A stretch of DNA of 64,000 bases, from positions 15,066,445 to 15,130,444 of the forward strand of contig NC_087079.1 in NCBI RefSeq assembly GCF_026151205.1, written 5' to 3'. A program made the position numbers and the translations under genes. This DNA comes from Bolinopsis microptera (taxonomy: Eukaryota; Ctenophora; Tentaculata; Lobata; Bolinopsidae). The notes under the pieces were generated by a model that did no database searches, was not told the origin of the DNA, and was given only the letters and a program-made list of their open reading frames with translations. Of the stretch, positions 25,101 through 37,085 are shown one piece after another. How positions within the stretch are numbered: position 1 is the stretch's first letter; every line of letters starts with the position of its first letter.

Positions 25101-28100
25101 CATATATCTTCCTTTTTTGTTCAACCTCCAAATAGAAAAACTTTAAATGTTCAGTTAAACTTAACCGGATAGAATGTTCAGTAGCAACTGTTAGTCCAAT
25201 AAAAGTGGTTTCTTCCCAACCATTCCAAACACAGCTCAACAGCTGATAATTATCTAGGAAACGGCTGGTGGAGCTGTAAGTGTATACATTATATACATTG
25301 TATACATTGCTTTACATGTACTTTACGTGTACTCTACGTGTGCTATAAGTGTACTTTACGTTTACTACCTGCATTATATACATTATATGCACTACCAGTT
25401 ACCACCTGCACTGTGTTCACGTCAGTATTACATGCATTGTGTACATTGTAAATAAATTATTTATTTATTATATTATATCTACTAGCTGCATCGTGTACAC
25501 TGTACATGTATTGTAGGTTAGTTCAATGCTTGGTCAAAATGTTGGAGTTTCAGAGAAAACTGCCTTTTAAGTTCATGAAAGTGTAAAGAATGATATTATC
25601 CCAAGATTAATGCTTATCTTCCTTTCTTAACGCTTGTAAAGGGTGCCATGAACCTACAGGCCACTAAAAATGATGTTATAAATAGTTATGTTATTCCAAT
25701 ACAGCAATATTATTAATATTATAATATATAATACAACAGATCACCTTTCGTTAACTGAGGGTACCTCCCAATATCCAATATCCATTCATTTATCTATTTT
25801 AATAAGCTGTACAGAATTTAACATAATCATTGTCTGATGTTTAAACAGATATGTTATACTACTGAAATGCAGTAAAATGGTGGAAGTTTGAACCCTGGTA
25901 AGTGCCTCTTTCTTGCTGTGTGAAAATAACACCAAACTACTTGGGTCCCCCCCCCCCCCCCCCCCCTAGTATCAAACATTTCCTCCTGCTTTTTCCGTCA
26001 AATGCAACCCATAATACTCTGTCAGGTAAACTTCATTTCCAGCTTCCCTCCATTTTCCAGCTTTCCAACAGTGACTTCCGAATGTCAACAGATCCTTATC
26101 TGTATTAAGATCTACCAGAAATCTAGACACGACACTAAACAAAGATGTGGTTTGATTAAATTGGGTATTAATGTAATGTATTGTACGGTATAACCCGACT
26201 AGACATTATCCCTAATGTTGTGTATAATATTATATACTTGAAATAAAACCATCTACATCTGTATTTACTATTTAGGCATATCAATTTACGATTAGTTATT
26301 CTTCTAAGTTTTATTGGAAAGCGCCGCTGGTAAGCCAGAAACTTTAATAACTTTAGCGACCTGAATAACCTAAAAACTACTGTATGTGGCCCAATCTTGA
26401 TGAAAGTAGGTTGCACGAGCTCATACCTTACCGCAAAATCCAATCAATCGTTTTCTGGTACGAGACATACCTTGAGCATATTAAAATATCCCAAAGCTGA
26501 AATTGTATATGGCATATACGCTTGGTTTGATTTAGAGTCGAGCTTAAATCGTTACTTTAGAATTAAGATGGAGAAATTACAGTAGCATGCACGAGGAAAT
26601 AACCTAATGTTACAGCAGGTTGCAGGGACACCTGCAAGATAGCCCATATAAGGCACAAAGAGTTTCTCTGTCTAATTACAGGTCATTTTAATCTATTATT
26701 AGGAGACGGGAGCACACGAAAATAGTAATGCTGGTAGTCAATAACTAAACTGTGGTTATTGTAAGAAGTATACAAAATATGGTACAGAATATCTGTCTTT
26801 GGTAAACTTTTTATTTTTGGATTTGTGAATGGAATGTGCTGTGCAGTATTAACTATTAATCTGAGTTGGTAATATGAGAATATTATGAGAAATCAACATT
26901 TTTTAGGGTACCCACTATGTTATTCCTTATTTATTCCTTGTTCACTGTACTGTCTTATGATCATTTAGACATCGTAACTGTCTGTAGATGTAAAAGATGT
27001 CAAAGTTTAGCTGAGGTATTGCGTCCTCAAACAATAGCGTAGGACTAGTAATAATTAGTAATAATTAGTAATAATTAGTGGAGGACTAGTAATAATTAGT
27101 AATAATTAGTGCAGGACTAGAAATAATTAGTGCAGGACTAGTAATAATTATAATAATTAGTAATAATTATTTATTCACGCTGCGAAATCCTCAGAAAAGA
27201 CGAATAACTATTCATTGGAACCCACAAATTACGAGACAGTTTCGTTCGGTAAATTCGCAATCGATTATTCATTAGTTGATAGACTATCGCTAACTCTATT
27301 TCTGTTAAATGATTACACATATTTTTATCAGATCTATCATTTCTGATTTTTATTTTATTCGATTGCTCCTTAGCAGGACACAGCAAGATTGGAGTACACT
27401 ACCGTTCTATCAGAAGCAAATATATGTGAGATTTGCATGAAATGGTAAAATTATTCAATAAGTAGATTCCACCGAACTCCAGAATAGTCTCTTCAATTGC
27501 CATAAATACCTTAATTACCATAATTTCCATAAATAATACCATGGTGATTTGAAAGATTTGTAATCCCTGGAAGCAGCTTGAATCTTGACTCCAGAATATC
27601 ATAAACTAGAAACCCGCCGTTAGTCGAAAGCTTTGTTCGAGGAAGTTTTAAGCATCAGTTATGTTTTAATTTCTCTTCATCATATAGCCCCAAAACAATA
27701 CTTTTTACCGCATCAAAAAGTTTCAATCACAACCAAAGTTATAAATATATATAGGTATATAGCGTCATGAGGGTAAATGTGAGCTAGTTGTGAAATTCTG
27801 ACGTAGCTTACAGCATAACACCGCGCGTTGAAATCCGCTGTAGTCGAAAATTTTATTAAATGACACTATAGGACGCTTTGTTCGAGGAAATTTTAAAAAT
27901 CAGTTATGTTTTAATTTCTCTTCATCATACAGCTCTGTTATACAGTAGACATAATGGAATTTATTTAACAATGGCGACAGCGTTGTTAGTATTCGGATTC
28001 CCAAAACGATACTTTTTACCGCATCAAAAAATACCAATCACAACCAAAGTTATGAATATAAGTCATAGCGTGAGCGTATATGTGAGCTAGTTTTGAAATT

Positions 28101-31100
28101 ATGACGTAGCATACAGCATAACAACGCGCGTAGTTAAGATGTTTTTGCTCGCGCACGTGCATTTTAACGTTGCTACGCAACAGCGCAGTAAACCTTTGCT
28201 AAAATAACGACATTATTCTAACGGTTATTTTACCTCACTTCCGACGTTAATTATAAAAAATCTAAAGCCTAAATCAAAATTCTAAGAATGCTATAGCCTA
28301 TTCCTATCCTTTTTCTACAACCCTGCTAAAAATGGCGAGGTTTCAACTCCATTTGCGAGCTGGGTTTGATTTCACCAGAGGGTCATTTTGAGGTCGATTT
28401 TCGGTGTTTTTTCTTCTATGTCCCCGTTGCCGGGGAAATTTCGTCAAGTTTAAATTATAATATAGATAATAAAGGCGGAATTTTCTTGTAATGATAATAG
28501 TAATCAATATTCATTGATACCACCTAGTATTTGCGGTTGATATTCGATTTCGTTAATAATAGACTATTATTCGACTGGAGAGTACTAAGGGGGATTAATG
28601 AATTATTAATCCTATTCTATTTGCGTGTAATATCATACAGGTGCACACCGCCAGGTTATTTATAGCAGGATGGAATAACTCAGTTCCGTAATAACTCAGT
28701 TCCGTAATAACTCAGTTCTATAATATTCACGGCAAATATATCCACTCCCCGTTTTTATTCCGTCAAGGATAAGTACATTTTCTTACGACTCCCAACTTTA
28801 TTATAAGTTCCTACCAAGCATGCCAGACAATATAGTCACGTGACATACCACGTGACTATGTGTATGTGACTAGGCTCATTTATATGACACATAATCAGCA
28901 ACCACTTCCTCACGAAGTTTAACGCAGTTGCCACTACCTGACTAGTGACTACCCAATATTAACTTAACTTTATTACGAGTAAAGAAGTTGCCATTATCAA
29001 AATTACGCTATCATAACTCATGTATAAGTTATATATCATTAGCTATAACTTATAAGTAAAGTTACTTTATTAGTAAATCAATTAATTAAGTAAAGTTACT
29101 TTATTATAAGTTACTTTATTATAAGTTACTTTATTATAAGTTACTTTATAAGTAAATTAACCTGACGAAAGTCGTAGAAATCTCCGGTCCAGGAGCACAG
29201 AGTACACTCCACTTTAATAGTCTTTATGTGTTTGGAGACAAAGCTGTTAGGGGTGAATACTTCTGTTACTGGGGCGGCTTTACACTGTGGACAACATGAT
29301 CTGAAATTATGGGGTCAGTTGGGTATTGGATCAAACATCAGGGACACTAGGTAGGGACACTGGGTAGGGACACTGGGTAGAGACACTGGGTAGGGACACT
29401 GGGTAGGGACACTGGGTAGGGACACTGGGTAGGGAGTTACAGGGACACTGGGTAGGGACACTGGGTAGGGACACTGGGTAGGGACACTGGGTAGGGACAC
29501 TGGGTAGGGACACTGGGTAGGGACACTGGGTAGGGACACTGGGTAGGGACACTGGGTAGGGAAACTGGGTAGAGACACTGGGTAGGGAAACTGGGTAGGG
29601 ACACTGGGTAGGGACACTGAGTAGAGACACTGGGTAGGGACACTGGGTAGGGAGTTACAGGGACACTGGGTAGGGAAACTGGGTAGGGACACTGGGTAGG
29701 GACACTGGGTAGGGACACTGGGTAGAGACACTGGGTAGGGACACTGGGTAGGGAAACTGGGTAGAGACACTGGGTAGGGAAACTGGGTAGAGACACTGGG
29801 TAGGGACACTGGGTAGGGACACTGGGTAGGGACACTGGGTAGAGACACTGGGTAGGGACACTGGGTAGGGAAACTGGGTAGGGACACTGGGTAGGGAGTT
29901 ACAGGGACACTGGGTAGGGACACTGGGTAGGGACACTGGGTAGGGACACTGGGTAGGGACACTGGGTAGGGACACTGGGTAGGGACACTGGGTAGGGACA
30001 CTGGGTAGGGACACTGGGTAGGGACACTGGGTAGGGAAACTGGGTAGAGACACTGGGTAGGGAAACTGGGTAGGGACACTGGGTAGGGACACTGAGTAGA
30101 GACACTGGGTAGGGACACTGGGTAGGGAGTTACAGGGACACTGGGTAGGGAAACTGGGTAGGGACACTGGGTAGGGAAACTGGGTAGAGACACTGGGTAG
30201 GGACACTGGGTAGGGACACTGGGTAGGGACACTGGGTAGGGACACTGGGTAGGGACACTGGGTAGGAATCTGGGTAGGGACACTGGGTAGGGACACTGGG
30301 TAGGGAGTTACAGGGACACTGGGTAGGGAAACTGGGTAGGGACACTGGGTAGGGACACTGGGTAGGGACACTGGGTAGAGACACTGGGTAGGGACACTGG
30401 GTAGGGAAACTGGGTAGAGACACTGGGTAGGGAAACTGGGTAGAGACACTGGGTAGGGACACTGGGTAGGGACACTGGGTAGGGACACTGGGTAGAGACA
30501 CTGGGTAGGGACACTGGGTAGGGAAACTGGGTAGGGACACTGGGTAGGGAGTTACAGGGACACTGGGTAGGGACACTGGGTAGGGACACTGGGTAGGGAC
30601 ACTGGGTAGGGACACTGGGTAGGGACACTGGGTAGGGACACTGGGTAGGGACACTGGGTAGGGACACTGGGTAGGGACACTGGGTAGGGAAACTGGGTAG
30701 AGACACTGGGTAGGGAAACTGGGTAGGGACACTGGGTAGGGACACTGAGTAGAGACACTGGGTAGGGACACTGGGTAGGGAGTTACAGGGACACTGGGTA
30801 GGGAAACTGGGTAGGGACACTGGGTAGGGAAACTGGGTAGAGACACTGGGTAGGGACACTGGGTAGGGACACTGGGTAGGGACACTGGGTAGGGACACTG
30901 GGTAGGGACACTGGGTAGGAATCTGGGTAGGGACACTGGGTAGGGACACTGGGTAGGAAAACTGGGTAGGAAAACTGGGTAGGGAAACTGGGTAGAGACA
31001 CTGGGTAGGGACACTGGGTAGGGAGTTACAGGGACACTGGGTAGGGAAACTGGGTAGGGACACTGGGTAGGGAAACTGGGTAGAGACACTGGGTAGGGAC

Positions 31101-34100
31101 ACTGTGTAGGGACACTGGGTAGGGACACTGGGTAGAGACACTGGGTAGAGAGTTACAGGGACACTGGGTAGGGAAACTGGGTAGGGACACTGGGTAGGGA
31201 AACTGGGTAGAGACACTGGGTAGGGACACTGGGTAGGGACACTGGGTAGGGACACTGGGTAGAGACACTGGGTAGGGACACTGGGTAGGGACACTGGGTA
31301 GGGACACTGGGTAGGGACACTGGTTAGGGACGAGGTCACTGGTTAGGGACACTAGGGACAGGGACACTGGGTAGGGACACGGATTATGATATATTCCGTA
31401 AAATTAGTAACGTCTCTGGACTGTTGCAAATTAATTTGTCGCTCATGCCGCGTTACTAGATTAATAAATAAGTTGTGTAGTGTGTACTGGATTTTATTTA
31501 TTGTGGTGGTATTGCCACCATCATGTTAGCTGAGATTTTGTTTGGTCATGACTCATGCTTCCCAGCTTCCTCGCTGTAGACTCTACACTGGATTGATCAA
31601 ATCCAGACAATTTGTGGTTTATAACCAGCCTCAGCCTGTTTTCTTGAGAATCTGGTGAATTGCGGTGGAGCACAGAGTACACTCCACTTATGGTGGAGAA
31701 TGGGAGGGAAATCTGGTCGGATAGCTGTCCTCTTCTAGCCGACTCACTGACACACTGACTCACTGACACACTGACTCACTGACACACTGACTCACTGACT
31801 CACTGACTCACTGACTCACTGACTCACTGACTCACTGACTCACTGACTCACTGACTCACTGACTCACTGACTCACTGACTCACTGACACAGCCACTCCGA
31901 AAAGAGGTGAACACGTGTTTCAGATGTTACTTCTTCAACTATTCAAACAAATAAATGAATTTTAATTGCTAGCCGAATTGGAAATAAATGTTTTCCTTAA
32001 AAAATGTTAGTTCGGCGATCAGCAGACAAGAGTTCAGTTCAGTTCGGTTAGGATAAATCTGAATACTATTGTCACGTGACAACGATTAAATTATCAGCAT
32101 CCAGCTCTGACAAGAATAAACGTCACGTGTCAAAACAAATACTGTTCACCACTCCACCAGAGTACACATCTATTGAACACTAACTCCCGGCACTCCGTTT
32201 CATGGTATGAACCAAAATTAAAGAATACATTTCCAACGGTATCGGCTATCTAATTCACCATTGTAACTGCGTTATGTATACATAATTTATTACACATTAG
32301 TGATTACTTTTATACATCTGTTATTACTAATTCATTATACAAGGTGGCCCAGAAGTAACTGCCCACACGCAACCCTTCAATAACTCACGTAATTCTTCTT
32401 AAAATTGCGCAGAAATTTCAGATATTATACAGATGTTATAGATATGGGTCAAACTTAGATTTCCTGAAAATTTCGTCAAATTTAATTAATTACAGTGGGT
32501 GTGGCACGCCAATCCCTCTTTATAACTATGTACATTACATGTGGAAATCGGGTTTTACTTTATTTTTTCCAGAAATAATAGGAAACCTCTTCGCTACCTA
32601 TTCCTTATTATTCCGTTTTATCATGTTGACAAGAAAGATCGGATTTCTCTCCGGTAGTTGATTCCGTTGATATTTGTGTATAAATAATAAATATTCGTGT
32701 GACGTGTACTCTGCAGATTTGTATTCTAGTTACATTAATTTTAAAGTTAACAATGCTCAACAGTTAGATGTTATATGGTTTTTTGCTTTTTTTAATGTAG
32801 TGTTTAAATCATTATACAATATACACTCTATTACATAAGATGATGTGAAAGTTAATTTTGTACTCAAATTCAGCTCAAAAAATGAATTGCGAAATCATAC
32901 GTACGTGATGTTTTAACAATAAACAAAAGTAACGATACTTGATATGACTAAACGGTATAAACATCGCAGATTGAGATATGCGACACCCACTGTAACGAAT
33001 ATTTCGTTCTTTTGATATCATACAGTAAGTTTGATTTAAACTGTCAATATAATATTTACCTTTACATATACAGGTAAATATTATATTGACGCACTATATT
33101 AAACTTACAATATGAGATCAAAAGCACTAAATGGTACTTAAAGTGACATGAGCAAAATCTGCCTTCCCGTTTTGGGATGGTTTTGAAAATTCATGTGATT
33201 TTCCTCTAAGATTTAAGTTTTAATGTTTTGCAGAAAATTGATTTTCTGATGATTTTCAGATATTATACAGATGTTATAGATATGGGTCAAACTTAGATTT
33301 CCTAAAAATTTCGTCAAATTTAATTAATTACAGTGGGTGTGGCACGCCAATCCCTCTTTATAACTATGTACATTACATGTGGAAATCGGGTTTTACTTTA
33401 TTTTTTCCAGAAATAATAGGAAACCTCTTCGCTACCTATTCCTTATTATTCCGTTTTATCATGTTGACAAGAAAGATCGGATTTCTCTCCGGTAGTTGAT
33501 TCCGTTGATATTTGTGTATAAATAATAAATATTCGTGTGACGTGTACTCTGCAGATTTGTATTCTAGTTACATTAATTTTAAAGTTAACAATGCTCAACA
33601 GTTAGATGTTATATGGTTTTTTGCTTTTTTTAATGTAGTGTTTAAATCATTATACAATATACACTCTATTACATAAGATGATGTGAAAGTTAATTTTGTA
33701 CTCAAATTCAGCTCAAAAAATGAATTGCGAAATCATACGTACGTGATGTTTTAACAATAAACAAAAGTAACGATACTTGATATGACTAAACGGTATAAAC
33801 ATCGCAGATTGAGATATGCGACACCCACTGTAACGAATATTTCGTTCTTTTGATATCATACAGTAAGTTTGATTTAAACTGTCAATATAATATTTACCTT
33901 TACATATACAGGTAAATATTATATTGACGCACTATATTAAACTTACAATATGAGATCAAAAGCACTAAATGGTACTTAAAGTGACATGAGCAAAATCTGC
34001 CTTCCCGTTTTGGGATGGTTTTGAAAATTCATGTGATTTTCGGTTTTCCCCTAAGATTTAAGTTTTGACGTTTTGCAGAAAATTGATTTTCTGATGATTT

Positions 34101-36696
34101 GAGTGTAAGGGATAGCAAAAATTGGGGTAATGAGTTTGTGGTCACCTTCTGGAGATGGTTAGCACGGGTGTACGACAAATTTAGTCGGGTGTATCAAAAT
34201 TTCACTTATTCCTCAAATATTTGAAGTACAGCTTATGAAATAGTACACCGAATGAGTTATAATTTTGTTACTTAACTTGACATATCCATCTTTAATGCCG
34301 CGCTCAAGTACTCAAGCACTCAAACAATTTAAAAACCTTAAGTCGACAATTTGAAGGTGCAAAAAGTGTCACTTTCCCAGGTGCTTTTTTTCCATATTGT
34401 GCGTGATTTTACAAAACCTTGGTGTTCTTGTATCCTAGCAACCAATTAAATGATTAAGTTTCACTGGGTAATCAATCTGTACAGTGTTCACCGATTATCT
34501 AAATAAAATCTAATTTTCAACAGACCAGTAATTTTCAGTGGTTAAAGTTTCCGTTTTCAAACACAGTTATATAAAAGATAATATATCATTTTCTCTTTCT
34601 TAAATTACAAAACATCATTATCAAAACGTGATCACTGATTCAATATTTTATGTTGAAATAATTGCACTCCTGACTGTCAGGAGTGCTGACAGTCTACCTA
34701 AAGCTCCCAGTCTGGGCAGCATGGTCTACACCACGTGACAACACCACGTGACAACAGCACAACAAGTGATCACGTGATAATAAGTAAGTCAGCAGCCTCG
34801 ACACTGCCAGTCAAACTAAATCACACTACTTACAGCTCTCTCCATATCTTGTATTACAACTTCAGTCTAACAAATTCTTAGTTCAAACCAGTTATCTGTT
34901 TGGTTTCCTGTTACTCCCCAAACACTTCCCTCTCAAACTTTCCTCTCAAGTTCTTCTTCTCAAGTTCTTCCTCTCAAGTTCTTCTTCAGCCATCCGATGT
35001 CAGGTCGTGGAGGACTAAACAGAGCATACGAGGATAGCACTCCCGTAAGACAGGGCTCCATGATGGAGTTAGCTCAGCTAGAGGGGCAGCTACACACCCA
35101 TATAAAGAAGGAGGTGGAGACTGCACTTCAGAGAGAGGTTGGTTTATTTGATATAGTCAGGTGTTGGTATTTATTTATATTTATGAGTCAAGTCGTGTAG
35201 TGGTGGTTAGCTGAGGAGAAAACTTCCCATATTTTCATACTACCTGAGTAGTTAGTATTCCTCTTTTCCTTGATAGATCGCACTGATCTCAAGAAGTCCT
35301 CACGAGGTTTGGTCGGTTTAAACTTTAATCTTCACAGAAAAGTATTGCAGGGTTGCAAAGCAGTAGTGAACGTTATGAACGACCAAAGCCGATCACGTGT
35401 AAGCTGTGAGCTGCTAAAGAAGAACAGGGCGGGCGAGGAGAAGTTTCTAGAATCAGGATGGTGTGATTCTGAACTGGAAGCTGAGCATAAGGTGTTTCGA
35501 GAAGCAGCCAAGTTTTACAACCTTGTGGACGATCAGGCGAGTGTTAGATTGTTCGGGAACAAATCCTACAGACATATTCCTCGCTGCTTCTTATCAGTAT
35601 TAAATTGGTGTAAATTAGGTTTTGTTTTGAATCAAGTAACAGCACACGACATTGTAATTACTCAGTAATTGCTAGTTGGGATTCAGGAACACCAGGTTTT
35701 TATCAACATTTTACATATTCGGCTCACCAAGTTGTTGCGAATATAAAACCGTGCGAACATAATACTGCAATGTATACTGCAATAATAATATTGCGAACTA
35801 ATGAAACTTGCAGGATGTTCTAAAGACAAGAACCTGGTGCACAGGTGTCCTAAACACCCTCCTCAGCAAGTATTTCAAGGAGAAACCACCTCTAGTGGCT
35901 GCTCTACAAAATGACCCTCAGAATCCCAATGTGGGATACTTTTGTGAGGTGTGCTATAAGATACATATTAAATGGTTTGATCAAACTTAAATGAGAATAT
36001 TTCTGTAATTTCAAACTTTTGATAAATAAATTAAAAATTACTTTGCTGGCCGTTGCTAGGTATCCAATTCTCCAATACCATAATTTGCAGTTTTTCCATG
36101 AAAGCCTGGCGAATGATTACGGGGAGGAAGACTTTCCGAGAGTCCGAGGTAACACCTTTAAAAGGAAGAAAGATGCTTCTCACGACGCAGCACTTCAAGC
36201 GCTCAAGACCTGGAAATACACAAATGCATTGGCAAGTTCCCATACAGAGGAAAGCTCGAGTGATCAGTCTAGTTCAGATTCTGAGGGAACTTCGAGCAGC
36301 AGCGAGTTTTAAGATTCATGCTGGTTGCTCCAGTATAATCAGTATAATGTTGACATGAATGAGATTGAGTTTGACTAAAGCACACTGTTTGAGTCTCCAA
36401 CTTCTTTTGTGTGTCTATTAAAGAATTATTTTAAGGTTTCTTCACTTCAAGGGCATAATATTTTGGGCATATTGTTTTGGGCTTAGTCTGATATAAGTTT
36501 TATTTTATATTTAATTCTGAATCCAAAAAGTGTATTCAACTGAAATAACAACAGCCTGAAAAACTTACACTGACGGAAGACAATCATTGCAGAGAAGAAT
36601 AGAACACTTGAAACAGGTCATGACCACCAGCTGGAGTTCTGAACACACCAGACATTCGTAATCAGTACTCTCTCCTAATGCTTCATAGTGTGTCAT
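19118..36696 (-). CDS. Small RING-finger / TRAF-type zinc-finger protein (probable E3 ligase)
   Basis: Six exons join in phase to give 220 residues: 36569-36696 (ATG at 36696), 29162-29300, 24272-24385, 21058-21105, 20534-20584, 19118-19300. Residues 15-49 form an all-cysteine RING: C15/C18, C28/C31, C36/C39 and C46/C49, with the last pair supplied by exon 2. After it come TRAF-type zinc fingers with regular Cys/His spacing (ECTLCSW to AEHC; VRCKHKDC to DHESGC; VRCQFC to EHQSAC) and a final CIYSDCSYEG finger followed by two histidines. The protein stops there: no coiled coil and no MATH/TRAF-C domain. RING plus TRAF fingers suggests a ubiquitin ligase acting as an adaptor; substrate and partner are unknown. 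The first acceptor of exon 5 (20601) would break the frame; the one at 20584 restores it. Introns host a nested gene, a minisatellite and transposons. Confidence 0.8.
21885..21960. repeat. Fragment of the repeat shared with 40873-40939
   Basis: The stretch holds ATAGAGATTCGGCG and ATGACAGGCTGAGCG, which also form the arm of the palindrome at 40873-40939, so the same dispersed family is present at two places in the window. It ends a few bases before the TTAA-flanked element. Confidence 0.6.
21974..24212. mobile_element. TTAA-flanked DNA element with an internal array of twelve inverted-polarity motifs
   Basis: The element is 2239 bp, with TTAA at 21970-21973 and 24213-24216. Both ends begin GGTCATTGT and share TTTGCTTTGCCCA, giving a terminal inverted repeat of about 26 bases with few mismatches. 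TTAA duplications are typical of piggyBac and Kolobok transposons; no transposase frame is present. Inside, the motif GCTCAACC-(2-3)-GWGGAGCA occurs at 22283, 22427, 22621, 22764, 22941 and 23097, then as its reverse complement at 23242, 23392, 23543, 23717, 23869 and 24023. Intervals are 143-194 bases. Half copies lie near 22121, 22154, 22170, 22325, 23493, 23899, 23942 and 24146. Sequence between motifs looks unrelated. It lies in an intron of the RING gene. Confidence 0.75.
24386..29161. other. RING-gene intron 2; repeats only
   Basis: No exon is supported. Contents: AGTAACATAA microrepeats at about 24398-24430, degenerate TACATTATATACATTG repeats at 25275-25510, a C20 run at 25947-25966, TAGTAATAATTAG tandem repeats at 27041-27172, the dispersed family at 27622-28470, three ATAACTCAGTTCCGT units at 28676-28722, paired GTCACGTGAC sites near 28836-28860 and AAGTTACTTTAT repeats at 29050-29155. 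Confidence 0.6.
27622..28470. repeat. Dispersed repeat family, two adjacent copies
   Basis: Two copies start with GTCGAAAgCTTTGTTCGAGG-like sequence followed by AATCAGTTATGTTTTAATTT (about 27622 and 27845). The second ends with CCCCGTTGCCGGGGAAATTT then CGTCAAGTTTAAA at about 28460. A third copy with the same beginning and end lies at 47391-47853. It is non-coding and probably a non-autonomous mobile element, though I see no clear inverted termini. Confidence 0.7.
29341..31383. repeat. 13-bp minisatellite with 653-bp higher-order repeat
   Basis: About 157 units of GGGACACTGGGTA with variants GGGAAACTGGGTA and GAGACACTGGGTA. The interruption GGGAGTTACA appears at 29432, 29650, 29894, 30125, 30303, 30547, 30778 and 31021, with a variant at 31148. 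The pairs 29650/30303, 29894/30547 and 30125/30778 are each exactly 653 bases apart, so a 653-bp block has itself been duplicated. Since 13 is not a multiple of 3, every minus-strand frame is open and shows the same repeating serine/proline peptide; these frames are artefacts. The array is in the first intron of the RING gene. Confidence 0.95.
31740..31888. repeat. GACTCACT microsatellite
   Basis: The 8-base unit GACTCACT alternates with GACACACT for the first copies, then repeats purely about a dozen times. It follows the minisatellite by about 360 bases. Confidence 0.95.
32341..32415. mobile_element. Mariner-like element end, diverged
   Basis: Begins ACAAGGTGGCCCAGAAGTAA and continues with a CAATAACTCACGTAATTC block, resembling the left end of the element at 37442-38185 (CAGGGTGGGCCAAAAGTCAG). 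Only this end is recognisable. Confidence 0.45.
32493..32992. mobile_element. MITE with CAGTGGGTGT termini, copy 1
   Basis: Terminal inverted repeats CAGTGGGTGTGGC and GCGACACCCACTG, flanked by TA on both sides: a 500-bp mariner-type non-autonomous element. It has an internal hairpin and no open frame. Confidence 0.75.
33331..33830. mobile_element. MITE with CAGTGGGTGT termini, copy 2 (duplicated with its host segment)
   Basis: Same element as at 32493-32992, 838 bases further on, with the same flanks. It was therefore copied by the tandem duplication and not by a second insertion. Confidence 0.75.
34732..34776. promoter_or_regulatory. Three CACGTG sites upstream of the nested gene
   Basis: CACGTG lies at 34732, 34745 and 34771, the first two inside CACCACGTGACAACA repeats. 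They are 220-265 bases upstream of the ATG at 34997, a plausible promoter position. The stretch 34935-34990 is a CTTCTTCTCAAGTT pyrimidine-rich repeat. Function is inferred from position only. Confidence 0.4.
34997..36312 (+). CDS. Nested gene with dsRNA-binding-like C-terminal domain
   Basis: Best exon set: 34997-35137, 35351-35596, 35814-35948, 36091-36312, all phase 0, giving 247 residues. I do not recognise the family as a whole. Residues about 145-205 look like a degenerate double-stranded RNA-binding fold: a helix, PPLVAALQNDPQNPNVGYF as first strand region, then RKKDASHDAALQAL, the basic loop and last helix typical of that fold. The protein ends in a serine/acidic tail (SSSDQSSSDSEGTSSSSEF). 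A charged segment with GEEKFLESGWCDSELEAEHK precedes the domain. Exon 2 edges are least certain: a better-looking acceptor at 35336 leads to an early stop, so the one at 35350 was chosen to keep frame. The gene is nested, on the opposite strand, in the first intron of the RING gene. Confidence 0.6.
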
Positions 36697-36834
36697 ACCT
36701 GAGTCATAATGAGCTTAATTGGATGCATTAAAATCACATTTACAAATCGAAAATAAAATTTCATCAATTATAGAAGAGATATCTGTTACTGCAATTAATG
36801 ATAGTTCGGCCAGTTGGTAATCTAGCTAGGCATA

Positions 36835-37085
36835 CTTGGGGCACAAAGTTTAAATTCCCGGGCACATTTAGGGCACAGTCGGGGCAAAAAGTTACTTGGG
36901 GCACACTTGGGGCATACTCGGGGCAAAAACAGCTGAGGCACACTTGGGGCACAGTCGAGGCAAAAAATGACTTGAAGCACAGTTTAGGAAAACTAAACAC
37001 ACTTGGGGCACAGTTGAGGCACAGCTGGGGTGAAAAGTTACTTGTGCACACTTGAGGCACATTCGTGGCACAATCGGGGCAAGTT
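36835..37085. repeat. GGGGCACA-rich repeat upstream of the RING gene
   Basis: Irregular copies of ACTTGGGGCACA, CAGTCGGGGCAAAA and CAGTTGAGGCACA fill about 250 bases. The plus strand is G-rich with many GGGG runs, able to form G-quadruplexes. The block begins about 140 bases upstream of the RING gene start codon (minus strand). Open frames on both strands here are produced by the repeat. Confidence 0.75.

Larger units (their letters stand above)
32416..34100. repeat. Tandem duplication, 838-bp unit, two near-identical copies
   Basis: The sequence from 32416 recurs from 33254 almost base for base. Differences are a few substitutions and a short insertion (CGGTTTTCCCC versus CCTC) near the end of the second copy. 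High identity means a recent duplication or assembly duplication. Each unit contains one 500-bp MITE and a strong hairpin (GTCAATATAATATTTACC with its complement around a short loop). No coding frame. Confidence 0.92.

Noticed and set aside
29315-31367. Several long minus-strand frames encoding serine/proline peptide repeats
   Set aside because: They come from a stop-free 13-bp tandem repeat, occur in all three minus frames, and lie in an intron of the RING gene.
35270-35350. Extending exon 2 of the nested gene to 35270 or using the acceptor at 35336
   Set aside because: The first needs phase 1 after a phase-0 exon; the second leads to an early stop. Kept as uncertain in the gene entry.
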